From contig CP070802.1 in the NCBI GenBank assembly GCA_020343595.1, forward strand, positions 1,077,431 to 1,109,870: a stretch of 32,440 nt of DNA. The letters are read 5' to 3'. The stretch's first letter is position 1, and each line of letters opens with the position of its first letter. The notes under the pieces were generated by a model, which saw only the letters and a list, made by a program, of their open reading frames with translations, was not told the DNA's origin and ran no database searches. The position numbers and the translations under genes are program-made. This stretch comes from Caldifarciminota bacterium (GTDB lineage Bacteria > Hydrothermota > Tepidihabitantia > SM23-42). Shown piece after piece: positions 13,571-22,063 of the stretch.

Positions 13571-16500
13571 TCATATCCTGCCATAGATCTTTATCCCCTC
13601 CTCTCCCAGAATATCCTTGATCCGGGTAAGAACATCAGAGTCAGGATTGATCTTCATTGTTCGCGACCTGAATTTCTTTGATTCCTTATCATTATTCACC
13701 TTGAACCAAACTTCACAACTCCCTTGATTGCCATTGATCAAATCACACAGTTGCTTCAGCATGCTGTCATCAACACCGTGCTCATTGAAGTTGATGAATA
13801 TTTTCTTATAGTACTTCTTTGCATCACATAGTGCCACTATTTCCTCTGCTCTGATACTCTTTCGGTCTTCCTCGCCGGATATCCTGCCTTTTATTATGAG
13901 CGGGTTATCGACCTTAAGCAAGGAGGAGAAACGTTCAAAGTAATCAGAGAAGACGAACACATCGATTGCACTCTCAAGATCGGCCAGGTTGACGATGGCA
14001 TAGTTCCGTCCATTCTTATCACGTTTTATCTTCTTCGAATTGAGAATACCACCAATCGCAATGACTTCACCGTTTTCCACATTACCCAGCTGGCTGATCG
14101 GTTTCAGGTTAAGTGCCGTTATTTCCTCCTGGTACTTTTCCAGAGGATGCTCGGTGAAGTAGAAACCGAATGCTTCCTTCTCGTAGATTCCCTTATCCTG
14201 GGCGGGTTTTTCCGCCACCTGCGGCTCAGTTGGCCCCATATCATCAAAGAGTCCGGCCTGTGTTCCCATATGATCCTTACTTTTTCCTGCCAGGCCCAGC
14301 AGTTTCTCAGTATCACTCTCGAATTCCCTGAAAGCACCAGCTTTGATCAAAGATTCGAGGGATTTCTTGTTCAAACCACGAGTACGCGCCTGAAAATCAA
14401 AGAACGATTTGAAACCACCCCGCTTTCTTTCATCTAAGATTATTTGAACAATTGGCCGACCTAGGTTTTTCAACGCACCCAGACCATATCTGATCCCGTT
14501 CTGTTCAAGCTTAAATTCGTAATCGCTCTGATTAATATCTGGCGGGTGGATCGGAACACCCATTCTCCTCGCTTCTCGTATCAATACCCACAAGCGGTTC
14601 GTATTGTTCATTTCGCTGTTCAATGACGCGTTCATGAACTCGAGAGGATGATGACATTTCAGATACGCAGTTTGGTTTGCCAGCGCCGCGTACGCCGCGG
14701 CATGAGACTTATTAAAGCCGTATCCGGCAAACGGCACGAGCTTCTTGAATATATCATTAGCGAGCTCTGCTTGAATACTGTTCTTTTCAGCACCGGCAAT
14801 GAATTTCTCCCGGTTATCAACCATAAGATCAGCTATCTTCTTACCCATTGCCCTTCTGAGCAGGTCGGCTTCGGCAAGAGAGAATCCAGCAATTCGGGAA
14901 GCGATCTGAATGACCTGTTCCTGGTAGACGATCATACCATAGGTTTCCTTGAGAATCGGTTCTAACCAGGGATGCATATATTCTATCTCGCTCGGTTTCT
15001 GCTTGTTCATGATCATCTGCTGGAGATTTACATTTGCCATCGGCCCTGGACGGTACAGTGCGATGACCGCGATGATATCCTCGAACCGTTCGGGTTGAAA
15101 ATTCCTCAAAATGTCCTTCATGCCCTGACTCTCCAACTGGAACACACCCACGGTTTCCGCACGCTTGAGCATATCATAGGTTTCTTTATCGTCGATCGGG
15201 ATATCTACGGCCTGGCGGCCGATCATTTTCAGGGTAGTGTCGATCACCGTAAGAGTTCTCAGCCCCAGGATATCCATCTTTATCACGCCAATGTCCTCAA
15301 GGGAGTTCTTTGCATATTGAGTCGATACTTCGCCGCGCTCCGGACTCTTGAACAGAGGGACATACTCAACGAGTTCTTTGGGCGTTATTACAACTCCGGC
15401 CGCATGAGTCGCAGGATGCCGGGCAAGTCCTTCCAATCTCCTCGCAATGTCAAACAACTCGCCGTATTCATCCTTTGACTTGATGAGTACATCCAGTTCC
15501 TTGATACTCGTGACGGCTTCATCAATACTCGAGTGGAAGGGGATGAGTTTCGCCAGCCGGTCTATTTCATTGTATGCGATCCCGAGTACCCGGCCGACAT
15601 CCCTGACCACCGCTCTTGCCTGCATCGTACCAAAGGTTATGACCTGCGTCACATTCTTCTCGCCATACCTTTCCTTGATGAAGTTGATTATTTCATCCCG
15701 CCTCGTATCGCCAAAATCCGCATCGACATCAGGCAAGCTTATTCTCTCGGGATTGAGGAACCGCTCGAAAATGAGATTATACTGAAGCGGATCGATGTCA
15801 GTAATACCGAGCGAATACAAAACCAGACTTCCGACTGCCGAGCCTCGGCCCGGACCGACCGGAATATCCTGCTTGCGCGCAAAATCGACGATCTCCCTAA
15901 CAATTAGAAAGTAACCAGACAACCCCATCTTCTTGATGATATTCAATTCATAATCAAGGCGGTCCTGCATGCCCTGGGTCGTCCTGGAGAACCGGTGATT
16001 AATGCCTTCTTTGGTTAAATACTTAAGATAGTCAAAATCAGTTTCGAAGTTTTTAGGTCTCGGGAAACTGGGTAGTTTCACATCTTTACCCGTTGTATCA
16101 ATGAGCAGGTTGCACCGTTCGGCGATCAGCGCCGTGTTCGATATTGCCTCAGGCAGATCGTCAAACAACGTCGCCATCTCCTGTGGTGACCTGAAGTAGA
16201 CCTGATGGCTTTCGAATTTCAGCCGCTCGCGGTCAGACAAGGTCTTTTTCGTTCCAATGCACAGCAGGACATCGTGCGCTTTGTAATCGTCACTATCGAG
16301 GTAGTGGCAATCATTCGTAGCGACGATCGGCACGTCGAATTCATGGGCGAGTTTTAGCAACTCACCATGAATCTTGGGCTCGGTTCGCATCCCCAAGCGC
16401 ATTATTTCGAGATGGAAATTTTCAGAACCTAATATGTCGATATAATCAGCCAAAGCCTTTCGCGCACCATCAAGGTCTCCCATGGCGATCCGATAGGGTA

Positions 16501-16930
16501 TCTCACCTTTCAGGCAACCAGAAAGCCCGATCAATCCCTTGCTGTGCTGAGAGAGTAATTCCTTGTCGATACGCGGTTTGTAGTAGAAACCCTCGAGAAA
16601 GGCAGCCGACGATAGTTTTATCAAATTCTTATAACCTGCCTCGTTCTCGCAGAGCAGGGTCAAATGGAACGAACTTTCAGGGACCCGCATATCCCGCGAC
16701 TGATCGAGTCTAGATCTTGGTGCGATATAGGTTTCTATCCCGATGATTGGTTTGATCCCCATCTTGCGGGCGCTTTTGTAGAATTCGATGGTACCGAACA
16801 TGTTACCATGGTCAGTAATCGCAAGTGCCGGCATCTCATACCTTGCGGCCCGCTCGTTCAGCCGGTCGATCTTCATCGCACCATCAAGCAGGGAATACTC
16901 GGTATGGTTATGCAGGTGTATGAATTTCAA
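13571..16930 (-). CDS. dnaE: DNA polymerase III alpha subunit
   Basis: 1119 residues, close to E. coli DnaE (1160). It is the replicative polymerase of the cell. An N-terminal PHP domain begins at once with FIHLHNHTEYSLLDGA and includes ITDHGN. The polymerase domain has GPGRGSAVGSLV and the catalytic aspartates in PDVDADFGD (about D400 and D402) and IKMDILGLRTL (about D552). MAYGFNKSHA-like and helix-hairpin-helix segments (KKSLESLIKAGAF) follow, and an OB-fold lies near 960-1040. The start appears to be TTG at 16930: the frame opens at a TAG only a few codons upstream with no ATG or GTG, and GAGG lies 10 nt before it. It sits between the zinc-ribbon gene (27 nt) and the barrel-like gene (20 nt). 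Confidence 0.97.
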   Translation of the reverse strand: MKFIHLHNHTEYSLLDGAMKIDRLNERAARYEMPALAITDHGNMFGTIEFYKSARKMGIKPIIGIETYIAPRSRLDQSRDMRVPESSFHLTLLCENEAGYKNLIKLSSAAFLEGFYYKPRIDKELLSQHSKGLIGLSGCLKGEIPYRIAMGDLDGARKALADYIDILGSENFHLEIMRLGMRTEPKIHGELLKLAHEFDVPIVATNDCHYLDSDDYKAHDVLLCIGTKKTLSDRERLKFESHQVYFRSPQEMATLFDDLPEAISNTALIAERCNLLIDTTGKDVKLPSFPRPKNFETDFDYLKYLTKEGINHRFSRTTQGMQDRLDYELNIIKKMGLSGYFLIVREIVDFARKQDIPVGPGRGSAVGSLVLYSLGITDIDPLQYNLIFERFLNPERISLPDVDADFGDTRRDEIINFIKERYGEKNVTQVITFGTMQARAVVRDVGRVLGIAYNEIDRLAKLIPFHSSIDEAVTSIKELDVLIKSKDEYGELFDIARRLEGLARHPATHAAGVVITPKELVEYVPLFKSPERGEVSTQYAKNSLEDIGVIKMDILGLRTLTVIDTTLKMIGRQAVDIPIDDKETYDMLKRAETVGVFQLESQGMKDILRNFQPERFEDIIAVIALYRPGPMANVNLQQMIMNKQKPSEIEYMHPWLEPILKETYGMIVYQEQVIQIASRIAGFSLAEADLLRRAMGKKIADLMVDNREKFIAGAEKNSIQAELANDIFKKLVPFAGYGFNKSHAAAYAALANQTAYLKCHHPLEFMNASLNSEMNNTNRLWVLIREARRMGVPIHPPDINQSDYEFKLEQNGIRYGLGALKNLGRPIVQIILDERKRGGFKSFFDFQARTRGLNKKSLESLIKAGAFREFESDTEKLLGLAGKSKDHMGTQAGLFDDMGPTEPQVAEKPAQDKGIYEKEAFGFYFTEHPLEKYQEEITALNLKPISQLGNVENGEVIAIGGILNSKKIKRDKNGRNYAIVNLADLESAIDVFVFSDYFERFSSLLKVDNPLIIKGRISGEEDRKSIRAEEIVALCDAKKYYKKIFINFNEHGVDDSMLKQLCDLINGNQGSCEVWFKVNNDKESKKFRSRTMKINPDSDVLTRIKDILGEEGIKIYGRI

Positions 16931-16957
16931 GAGACTTAATCCTCGTCCAGATTCACG

Positions 16958-17242
16958 CTAATTACCTTGTGCTGGGTCACCCAACGGCAAATTCAGTGGA
17001 TTCGCACAATATATCTCCTTACACCGCGGGCACAGGGTGAATTTATACTCCTTGAAGACCTCTTCGTTCAATAGTTCTTCAGGATATGACTTCACCTTTT
17101 CAAATTCCTCCTTGAGATCGATCTTATCTTTCTTAATATTGATCACTCCATCAAAGCCTGCGGATACTTTTATCAGAAGACTGTAATACAAATCACCTGG
17201 TCCGATTATGCGACGGCATTTGCTGCACACTTGCGACGACAC
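16958..17242 (-). CDS. Small zinc-ribbon-like protein
   Basis: 94 residues from a GTG at 17242; AGGA stands seven bases before it. An upstream TTG (17248) would leave only one base between AGGA and the start, so I prefer the GTG. Two CxxC pairs (CSKC near the start, CPRC near residue 73) with about 65 residues between them suggest a split zinc ribbon, and a charged helical stretch (KDKIDLKEEFEKVKSYPEELL) lies between them. It may bind zinc and perhaps nucleic acid or a partner protein, but no specific family is recognised. It sits tightly between mglA and dnaE in one run of genes. Confidence 0.7.
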   Translation of the reverse strand: MSSQVCSKCRRIIGPGDLYYSLLIKVSAGFDGVINIKKDKIDLKEEFEKVKSYPEELLNEEVFKEYKFTLCPRCKEIYCANPLNLPLGDPAQGN

Positions 17243-17276
17243 AATCAATTCCTAAACAATCCGGGGCTTGTGCATT

Positions 17277-17858
17277 CTAAGCCAATGTTTTGAGAACTTG
17301 CTTACAGATTTCCTTGAGGGTTTCAAAAACGCCAATACCTTGAGTGGCGACAGCTTCAAAGTAGCGATATTCATTTCTTGGGTTCAATATCCTCTGCAGC
17401 TCCTCGACCGAAGTAATGTTTGGCAAATCTCTCTTGTTGTACTGCATGACCAGCGGTACTCTTTCGAGCAAGAGATTATGGGCTCTTAGATTATCTTTCA
17501 GATTATCGAACGATTCGATGTTCTCATCAAAACGCTCGATCTGTGAATCCGCAACAAAGACAATACCATCCACACCCTTCAAGATGAGTTTACGAGAAGC
17601 ATTGTAGAAAACCTGGCCGGGTACCGTGTAAAGATGAAACCTCGTATTGAACCCCTTTATCGTACCGAGATCAACCGGGAGAAAGTCAAAGAACAACGTG
17701 CGATCGAGTTCTGTCGCCAGACTGATAAGTTTCCCCTTAATCGAAGGGTTCAATTTTGAATAAACGTACTTGATATTCGTCGTCTTACCACCCAACCCAG
17801 GGCCGTAGAAGACTATCTTTGAATTTATTTCCCTTGATGCATAGTTAATTAGTGCCAT
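17277..17858 (-). CDS. mglA: MglA-type Ras-like GTPase
   Basis: 193 residues, the usual size. It shows the P-loop GPGLGGKTT (19-27), the MglA-specific switch II region TVPGQ (78-82) in place of DTAGQ, and NKRD (141-144) for guanine recognition. MglA is a cytoplasmic switch that sets cell polarity in motile bacteria such as Myxococcus and also occurs in many non-gliding bacteria. The partner mglB lies 48 nt upstream. No Shine-Dalgarno is visible. A TAGAAT three bases before the ATG is too close to act like the other leaderless promoters here. Confidence 0.93.
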   Translation of the reverse strand: MALINYASREINSKIVFYGPGLGGKTTNIKYVYSKLNPSIKGKLISLATELDRTLFFDFLPVDLGTIKGFNTRFHLYTVPGQVFYNASRKLILKGVDGIVFVADSQIERFDENIESFDNLKDNLRAHNLLLERVPLVMQYNKRDLPNITSVEELQRILNPRNEYRYFEAVATQGIGVFETLKEICKQVLKTLA

Positions 17859-17906
17859 AGTATTCTAGTTAGCAAATTTCTCTATCGAACAGATCCCACA
17901 CCGCAG

Positions 17907-18401
17907 TTATATTCCGAAGAGCCGGTCAATTTCTTCTTCGGCCATCCTCGTGAAATCATCATCGATCTCCTTACTGGGCTCAGTCTCCTTCTCGACCTTA
18001 CTGAAAAGACCGTGGAAGGTCTTCTCCAGTTCGGAAACTGTACCCCTCGTCTTTACACGGACCAGACCGAGGGTTGTACGGTTATCGAAGATCACCGCAA
18101 GGATGATCCGACCCGCAACCAGGCTCACGTACAGATTTTCCTTTTCACCCTGGTGAAAGAGCGTGGAGAATTCTTTTTCACCAATAAGGATGGCAAGCTG
18201 GCTGGTCGCGGCAAAGTCGGCCGCCGAAAGCGTGGCGAACGATGACGTGTCCATCTTGCGGGTATCACCGGTTGAGGTGATCAGTTGACCCTCGCGATCG
18301 ATGAGCAATATCGTCTTGGCATGGGTGCCCTGCAGGAGTCGGTTGAGCGCGTCGTTGATCGACCAGAAGTCCTGCTCAAAGATATTTATTTGATCCTGCA
18401 T
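17907..18401 (-). CDS. mglB: MglB-like roadblock/LC7 GTPase-activating partner
   Basis: 164 residues. A roadblock/LC7 domain spans about residues 10-125, recognised from INDALNRLLQG, AKTILLIDREGQLITSTGD and the later strands LYVSLVAGRIILAVIFD. A charged C-terminal tail (KVEKETEPSKEIDDDFTRMAEEEIDRL) follows. MglB homodimers stimulate GTP hydrolysis by MglA and mark the opposite pole in Myxococcus. Its place directly before mglA supports the call. It is the first gene of a co-directional run reaching to 11531 and begins exactly at the predicted transcription start of a consensus promoter. Confidence 0.85.
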   Translation of the reverse strand: MQDQINIFEQDFWSINDALNRLLQGTHAKTILLIDREGQLITSTGDTRKMDTSSFATLSAADFAATSQLAILIGEKEFSTLFHQGEKENLYVSLVAGRIILAVIFDNRTTLGLVRVKTRGTVSELEKTFHGLFSKVEKETEPSKEIDDDFTRMAEEEIDRLFGI

Positions 18402-18407
18402 TGAGCT

Positions 18408-18435
18408 ATTATAAATAGGATTGCCATAAAGTCAA
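18408..18435 (-). promoter_or_regulatory. Leaderless promoter of mglB
   Basis: TTGACT (18435-18430), 16 bp, TATAAT (18413-18408), AGCTCA, ATG (18401). Same geometry as at rfbD and the Wzz-like gene. Expected +1 is the A of ATG. Confidence 0.88.
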
Positions 18436-18526
18436 GGGAATTCAAACCACCAACGCTCAGCCACCAATCATCACATTTTGTATAACAGTAATTGAGCCGT
18501 CCGCCGGATGGGATTCTTCGCAACAT

Positions 18527-19609
18527 TTACTGATTCCATTTGTTCACAGCACACATATTCTTTAAAATCGTCAACAGTTTAGGTGCATTTACAGCTAATG
18601 AATATTTTTCTTCAACTGTAGTGCGGCCCCTCGCACCAAATGTATCACGAATGCTTTTGTTCTCAATCAATCTGCTAAGTTTATGGTTCCAATCATTTGG
18701 AGATTTAGCTAAGTAGCCATTGTAGCCATCAACTATTATCTCGGCGTTGACACCTACTGACGATGCAATTACCGGTTTGCCAACGGCCATATACTGAATT
18801 ATCTTATAACCGCACTTTCCACGTGTCCACTTATTATCCGGCAACGGCATTATTCCTATATCAAAGCTATGTAGATCACTCAACTCTTCCATCAAAGACC
18901 ATTGTTTAAAAATCTTTGGCAGTCCTAAATCGAGATCTTCATTGGAAACAATTTTGATAGCAAACTCATATCTTTTCGAGAGATTAAGTAATACGTTCTT
19001 CAAACTTAACAGATAAGGAACTGTGCTTCTTGACCCTATCCAACCTACTACTAATTTCTGTGTACCAACATTGTCGTCACCCCGTGGTAGGTAGTAATTT
19101 GTGTCAATGCATGTGGGGATTATGTGAACATTACTATTAAAATCCTTTGCGAATGCCGCGAGATGCTCATTACCTACTATCACACAGCTCGAGACGCCAA
19201 GTATTGTCTTAACCTTAGCCGGATTTCTTAATAATGGTAAGAGTGATGGTTTCGTAGGATTCATAAGGTAAATCGCATCGTCGAAATCGTAAACAAGGGG
19301 CAACTTACTAGCTAGACGCCTCTCGACAACTGTGGTGAAGAAAGGAAAGGCCTCCCGATGCACAAATACCAAGTCATAATCCGAAGCCGATCTGAGATCG
19401 CGCACCCGTGAAGTGCACCCCTGAATTGTATGGCGTATTTTGTCTAAAACGTTACCTGCCGCATATAATATACCGTAAAACTCAGACGATACAAAACTAC
19501 TTGCTACACATTGCACACCATGTTCCGCCAAATAAGGGAAAAACTGAAATACACGCTGACGAGTGCTTGCAATCTCAACCGGGTATGGTATTACGAACAA
19601 CACCTTCAT
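18527..19609 (-). CDS. Glycosyltransferase, GT4-like
   Basis: 360 residues of GT-B type. The N-terminal half opens with MKVLFVIPYP and contains YDFDDAIYLM, common in this family. The C-terminal half has VVGWIGSRS for the nucleotide-sugar site and GKCGYKIIQYMAVGKPVIAS, followed by DGYNGYL, which is the usual donor-binding region of GT4 enzymes. It probably adds a sugar to the lipid-linked polysaccharide unit on the cytoplasmic side. Its ATG overlaps the TGA of the preceding GT2 gene (ATGA, 19606-19609), so translation is coupled. Donor and linkage cannot be told. Confidence 0.88.
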   Translation of the reverse strand: MKVLFVIPYPVEIASTRQRVFQFFPYLAEHGVQCVASSFVSSEFYGILYAAGNVLDKIRHTIQGCTSRVRDLRSASDYDLVFVHREAFPFFTTVVERRLASKLPLVYDFDDAIYLMNPTKPSLLPLLRNPAKVKTILGVSSCVIVGNEHLAAFAKDFNSNVHIIPTCIDTNYYLPRGDDNVGTQKLVVGWIGSRSTVPYLLSLKNVLLNLSKRYEFAIKIVSNEDLDLGLPKIFKQWSLMEELSDLHSFDIGIMPLPDNKWTRGKCGYKIIQYMAVGKPVIASSVGVNAEIIVDGYNGYLAKSPNDWNHKLSRLIENKSIRDTFGARGRTTVEEKYSLAVNAPKLLTILKNMCAVNKWNQ

Positions 19610-20556
19610 GATTCAGATAATCTACCCGTAGAAAACCCTATCAGCACACGAAGGTAGCCCTTTATGCGGAGTGTGCATTCCTTCCTCCTTTCTGGCCTCA
19701 ACAAACCCATCATAGAATAAACAACACATCGGTATACCATTTCGTACATAGTCAGCAAATAGATTACTACTTGCCGGATAAAACAATGGTGCTTTTTGAA
19801 GAAAAGAAATTTGCTTCTGTAAATGTGAAAAATCATTCTGGGCATATTTCTTGAAAAGCTTTTACCCGAAAAATGCACAACGTGTGCGCCAGGGACAAAC
19901 CAAATACCCCAACCTCTTTTTTTGATTCTATAGCACAGATCCACTTCTTCGTAATACATGTAGAATTGTTCGTCAAAGACAATTCCACTATCAAGGGCAT
20001 CCTTCCGCACGAGCAAGCATGCTCCTTGGGGCTGATCAATCTCACAGTCGTTTTCGTAGTCAGAGATACTGCTGAAACCGAAAATCGGATGATTGGGTAA
20101 ATATCTTGGAGCCCCCACTGCTTTTACGACTTCCTGCCATATCGTTGGAAATTTCCGGCACGATGCCTGATTCGAATGGCTTTCATCAACAAGCAATGGC
20201 GCAACAATTGCAACATTCGGATGTGAAGAAATGAAAAGGTAGAGGGTATTAAGTGCATCACCAAGGAGCTCAGTATCTGGATTCAACAAAAGAAAATATT
20301 CCCCTGCAGCAATTCTTGCCCCCTGGTTGTTTGCGGCGGCAAACCCAATATTCCTTCTATTCAGAATCAAGCGCACATCCTTGAATTTGCTGCGTAGCAT
20401 CTCTACGCTTCCGTCCCTGGAGTCATTGTCCACAACAATAACCTCTAACTTACCAACAAACGGACGTGCATAGATAGACGAAAGGCATATATTGACAAAA
20501 TCCCTTGTGTTGAAATTCACAATAATCACCGATAAATCAGCAATATTAGGTACCAT
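19606..20556 (-). CDS. Glycosyltransferase family 2, rhamnosyltransferase-like
   Basis: 316 residues. A GT-A fold opens with SVIIVNFNTRDF, then VIVVDNDSRDGSVEML, NRRNIGFAAANNQG and the DxD-type LLLNPDTELLGDAL. Later come QGACLLVRKDAL and YYEEVDLCYRIKKRGW, typical of WbbL-like rhamnosyltransferases. A hydrophobic C-terminal stretch (VVIYLLTMYEMVYRCVVYSMMGLL) suggests membrane association. Given the rfb genes in this window a dTDP-rhamnose donor is plausible, but that is inference. It overlaps the upstream gene by 11 nt. Confidence 0.9.
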   Translation of the reverse strand: MVPNIADLSVIIVNFNTRDFVNICLSSIYARPFVGKLEVIVVDNDSRDGSVEMLRSKFKDVRLILNRRNIGFAAANNQGARIAAGEYFLLLNPDTELLGDALNTLYLFISSHPNVAIVAPLLVDESHSNQASCRKFPTIWQEVVKAVGAPRYLPNHPIFGFSSISDYENDCEIDQPQGACLLVRKDALDSGIVFDEQFYMYYEEVDLCYRIKKRGWGIWFVPGAHVVHFSGKSFSRNMPRMIFHIYRSKFLFFKKHHCFIRQVVIYLLTMYEMVYRCVVYSMMGLLRPERRKECTLRIKGYLRVLIGFSTGRLSES

Positions 20557-21913
20557 TTAACACTTTCTCATAGAGTTGACTTATCTCAGCTGCATAGGTC
20601 CTAACACTCTTCCAGGGGTTCATCCTTCGTTGTAGATGTAATACTAACTTCGGTTCTTCAATAAACTTATTCATGGCCTTAGTAAGTGCCCCAGTGTTAC
20701 CTGGAGGAAAAAGGTATCCATTTCTTCCTTCTTTCAGCCATTCTGAGATACCTCCTATATTGCTCGCTATGACGGGAATCCGGGCATTAAGATATTCCAA
20801 GCCTACTATCCCAAAGATCTCCTCCCAAATTGAAGGCACGATTCCTACATCAATCTCCTCTAGCTTATCGTTTACTTCTTCCGGCACATAACTGCCACGG
20901 TACTCAATATTGAGTCCACAGTTGAGAAAAGGCCCCATTATGTTACGGTTACCGTCGCCATACACAAGCAACCTACACTTACCCTGGTCGAGATGGGAGA
21001 AGGCATCCAACAATACATTGATGCCCTTACGCGAGTGCAGCCTGCCACGATATCCAAAAGTAATAGGCAACTTTCCTGTATGATCGGGTTTTGCCGCTAT
21101 TTCTGAAAGGCCCTCGGCTGAGAGAGAAATGACATTTACTCTCCGCACGTCAATGCCATAACCGTGGATTAATTTACCGACACTCCTGGAAGTAGTATGA
21201 ATCGCACTACAACTATTCAACATATCAATAAAGTAATTACGGCGATTCAAATAAGCTTTTGCAGAAAAATCAACCGGTTTGCAATCGCTGTCTCGTCGTC
21301 GGCCCATGGCTTTTTTCAAACCACCGAGTCTCGATACAAGAGGGAAAAGATATTCATATGGTATTGACCCCTTCACCCTGTGCATAAATGGAATCCCGCC
21401 TGATTCATATCTTGATAAACAAATCAAGCACTTAGCCCCGTTGGCGATGTCCGAGCATAGTTCTTTGTCGTCAAACAACAAATCGCTCTTCGGACATAAA
21501 TCCCAGTAATTATGAAAAGTTTTCACTACAGGTATACCCCTTCGTCTGATCAGTGCGATAATCGATGCACACTGCATACGCATATCACTTATATGTACAA
21601 TATCAGGGCGTACACTATTCACAACCTTCTCAGTGAGGGTTTCAACAGCAACATCCGAACAATGGCTCTCTGGGTTGGTGCGATAGCAGTAAGGATCATA
21701 CAAATTCGGTGAATTGACTAATTCAATAGCGGTCAAACCTTCTATTTTTCTTGACCTTAGGTAAGGCTTATTCCTTAAATCATATCTACAAGCAGTGAAG
21801 TAGCTGAGTTGATGCCCCATTGCCTGGAGGTTTTTCATTAGGCCAATCTGATTTCTGACCATTCCGCCGCTCCAATACGGGCGATAGCCAAAGCTTATGT
21901 AGAGGATTCGCAT
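20546..21913 (-). CDS. Glycosyltransferase family 4
   Basis: 455 residues from the ATG at 21913 (MRILYISFGYRPYWSGG). An in-frame GTG seven codons earlier is possible, but the N-terminus from the ATG is the classical GT4 start. The acceptor half has a cysteine-rich segment (CSDIANGAKCLIC) after DLCPKSDL, seen in a subset of GT4 proteins. The donor half shows FGYRGRLHSRKGINVLLDAF, VPSIWEEIFGIVGLEYLNARIPVIAS and GGISEWLKEGRNGYLF, which include the E-x7-E motif. First gene of the minus-strand glycosyltransferase operon, with a predicted leader of about 70 nt and a weak ribosome site. Confidence 0.9.
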   Translation of the reverse strand: MRILYISFGYRPYWSGGMVRNQIGLMKNLQAMGHQLSYFTACRYDLRNKPYLRSRKIEGLTAIELVNSPNLYDPYCYRTNPESHCSDVAVETLTEKVVNSVRPDIVHISDMRMQCASIIALIRRRGIPVVKTFHNYWDLCPKSDLLFDDKELCSDIANGAKCLICLSRYESGGIPFMHRVKGSIPYEYLFPLVSRLGGLKKAMGRRRDSDCKPVDFSAKAYLNRRNYFIDMLNSCSAIHTTSRSVGKLIHGYGIDVRRVNVISLSAEGLSEIAAKPDHTGKLPITFGYRGRLHSRKGINVLLDAFSHLDQGKCRLLVYGDGNRNIMGPFLNCGLNIEYRGSYVPEEVNDKLEEIDVGIVPSIWEEIFGIVGLEYLNARIPVIASNIGGISEWLKEGRNGYLFPPGNTGALTKAMNKFIEEPKLVLHLQRRMNPWKSVRTYAAEISQLYEKVLNGT

Positions 21914-21990
21914 TCTTGTTCTCTCGCTCAGCACTCGCAGCCCCCGGTTACATTGAAGTAATCATCGCCGGAGCTTCGAGCACAGCATTT

Positions 21991-22018
21991 ATTATATCAA
22001 ACACAGTGATATAGTCAA
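21991..22018 (-). promoter_or_regulatory. Promoter of the minus-strand glycosyltransferase operon
   Basis: TTGACT (22018-22013), 16 bp, TATAAT (21996-21991). Unlike its divergent partner, this unit has a leader of roughly 70 nt. An ATG two bases after the -10 box lies upstream of any plausible +1 and leads only to a short frame. Confidence 0.82.
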
Positions 22019-22029
22019 TATTTTGTCCG

Positions 22030-22057
22030 TTGACTTACTTGTGTTTTTTATTATAAT
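22030..22057 (+). promoter_or_regulatory. Leaderless promoter of the wzz-wzy-wzx operon
   Basis: TTGACT (22030-22035), 16 bp, TATAAT (22052-22057), TACTCA, ATG (22064). Its -35 box is only 11 bp from the -35 box of the divergent glycosyltransferase promoter. Confidence 0.88.
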
Positions 22058-22063
22058 TACTCA

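Noticed and set aside
14972-15478. 168-codon frame antisense to dnaE
   Set aside because: Shadow of the conserved dnaE polymerase region with no promoter, ribosome site or motifs of its own.
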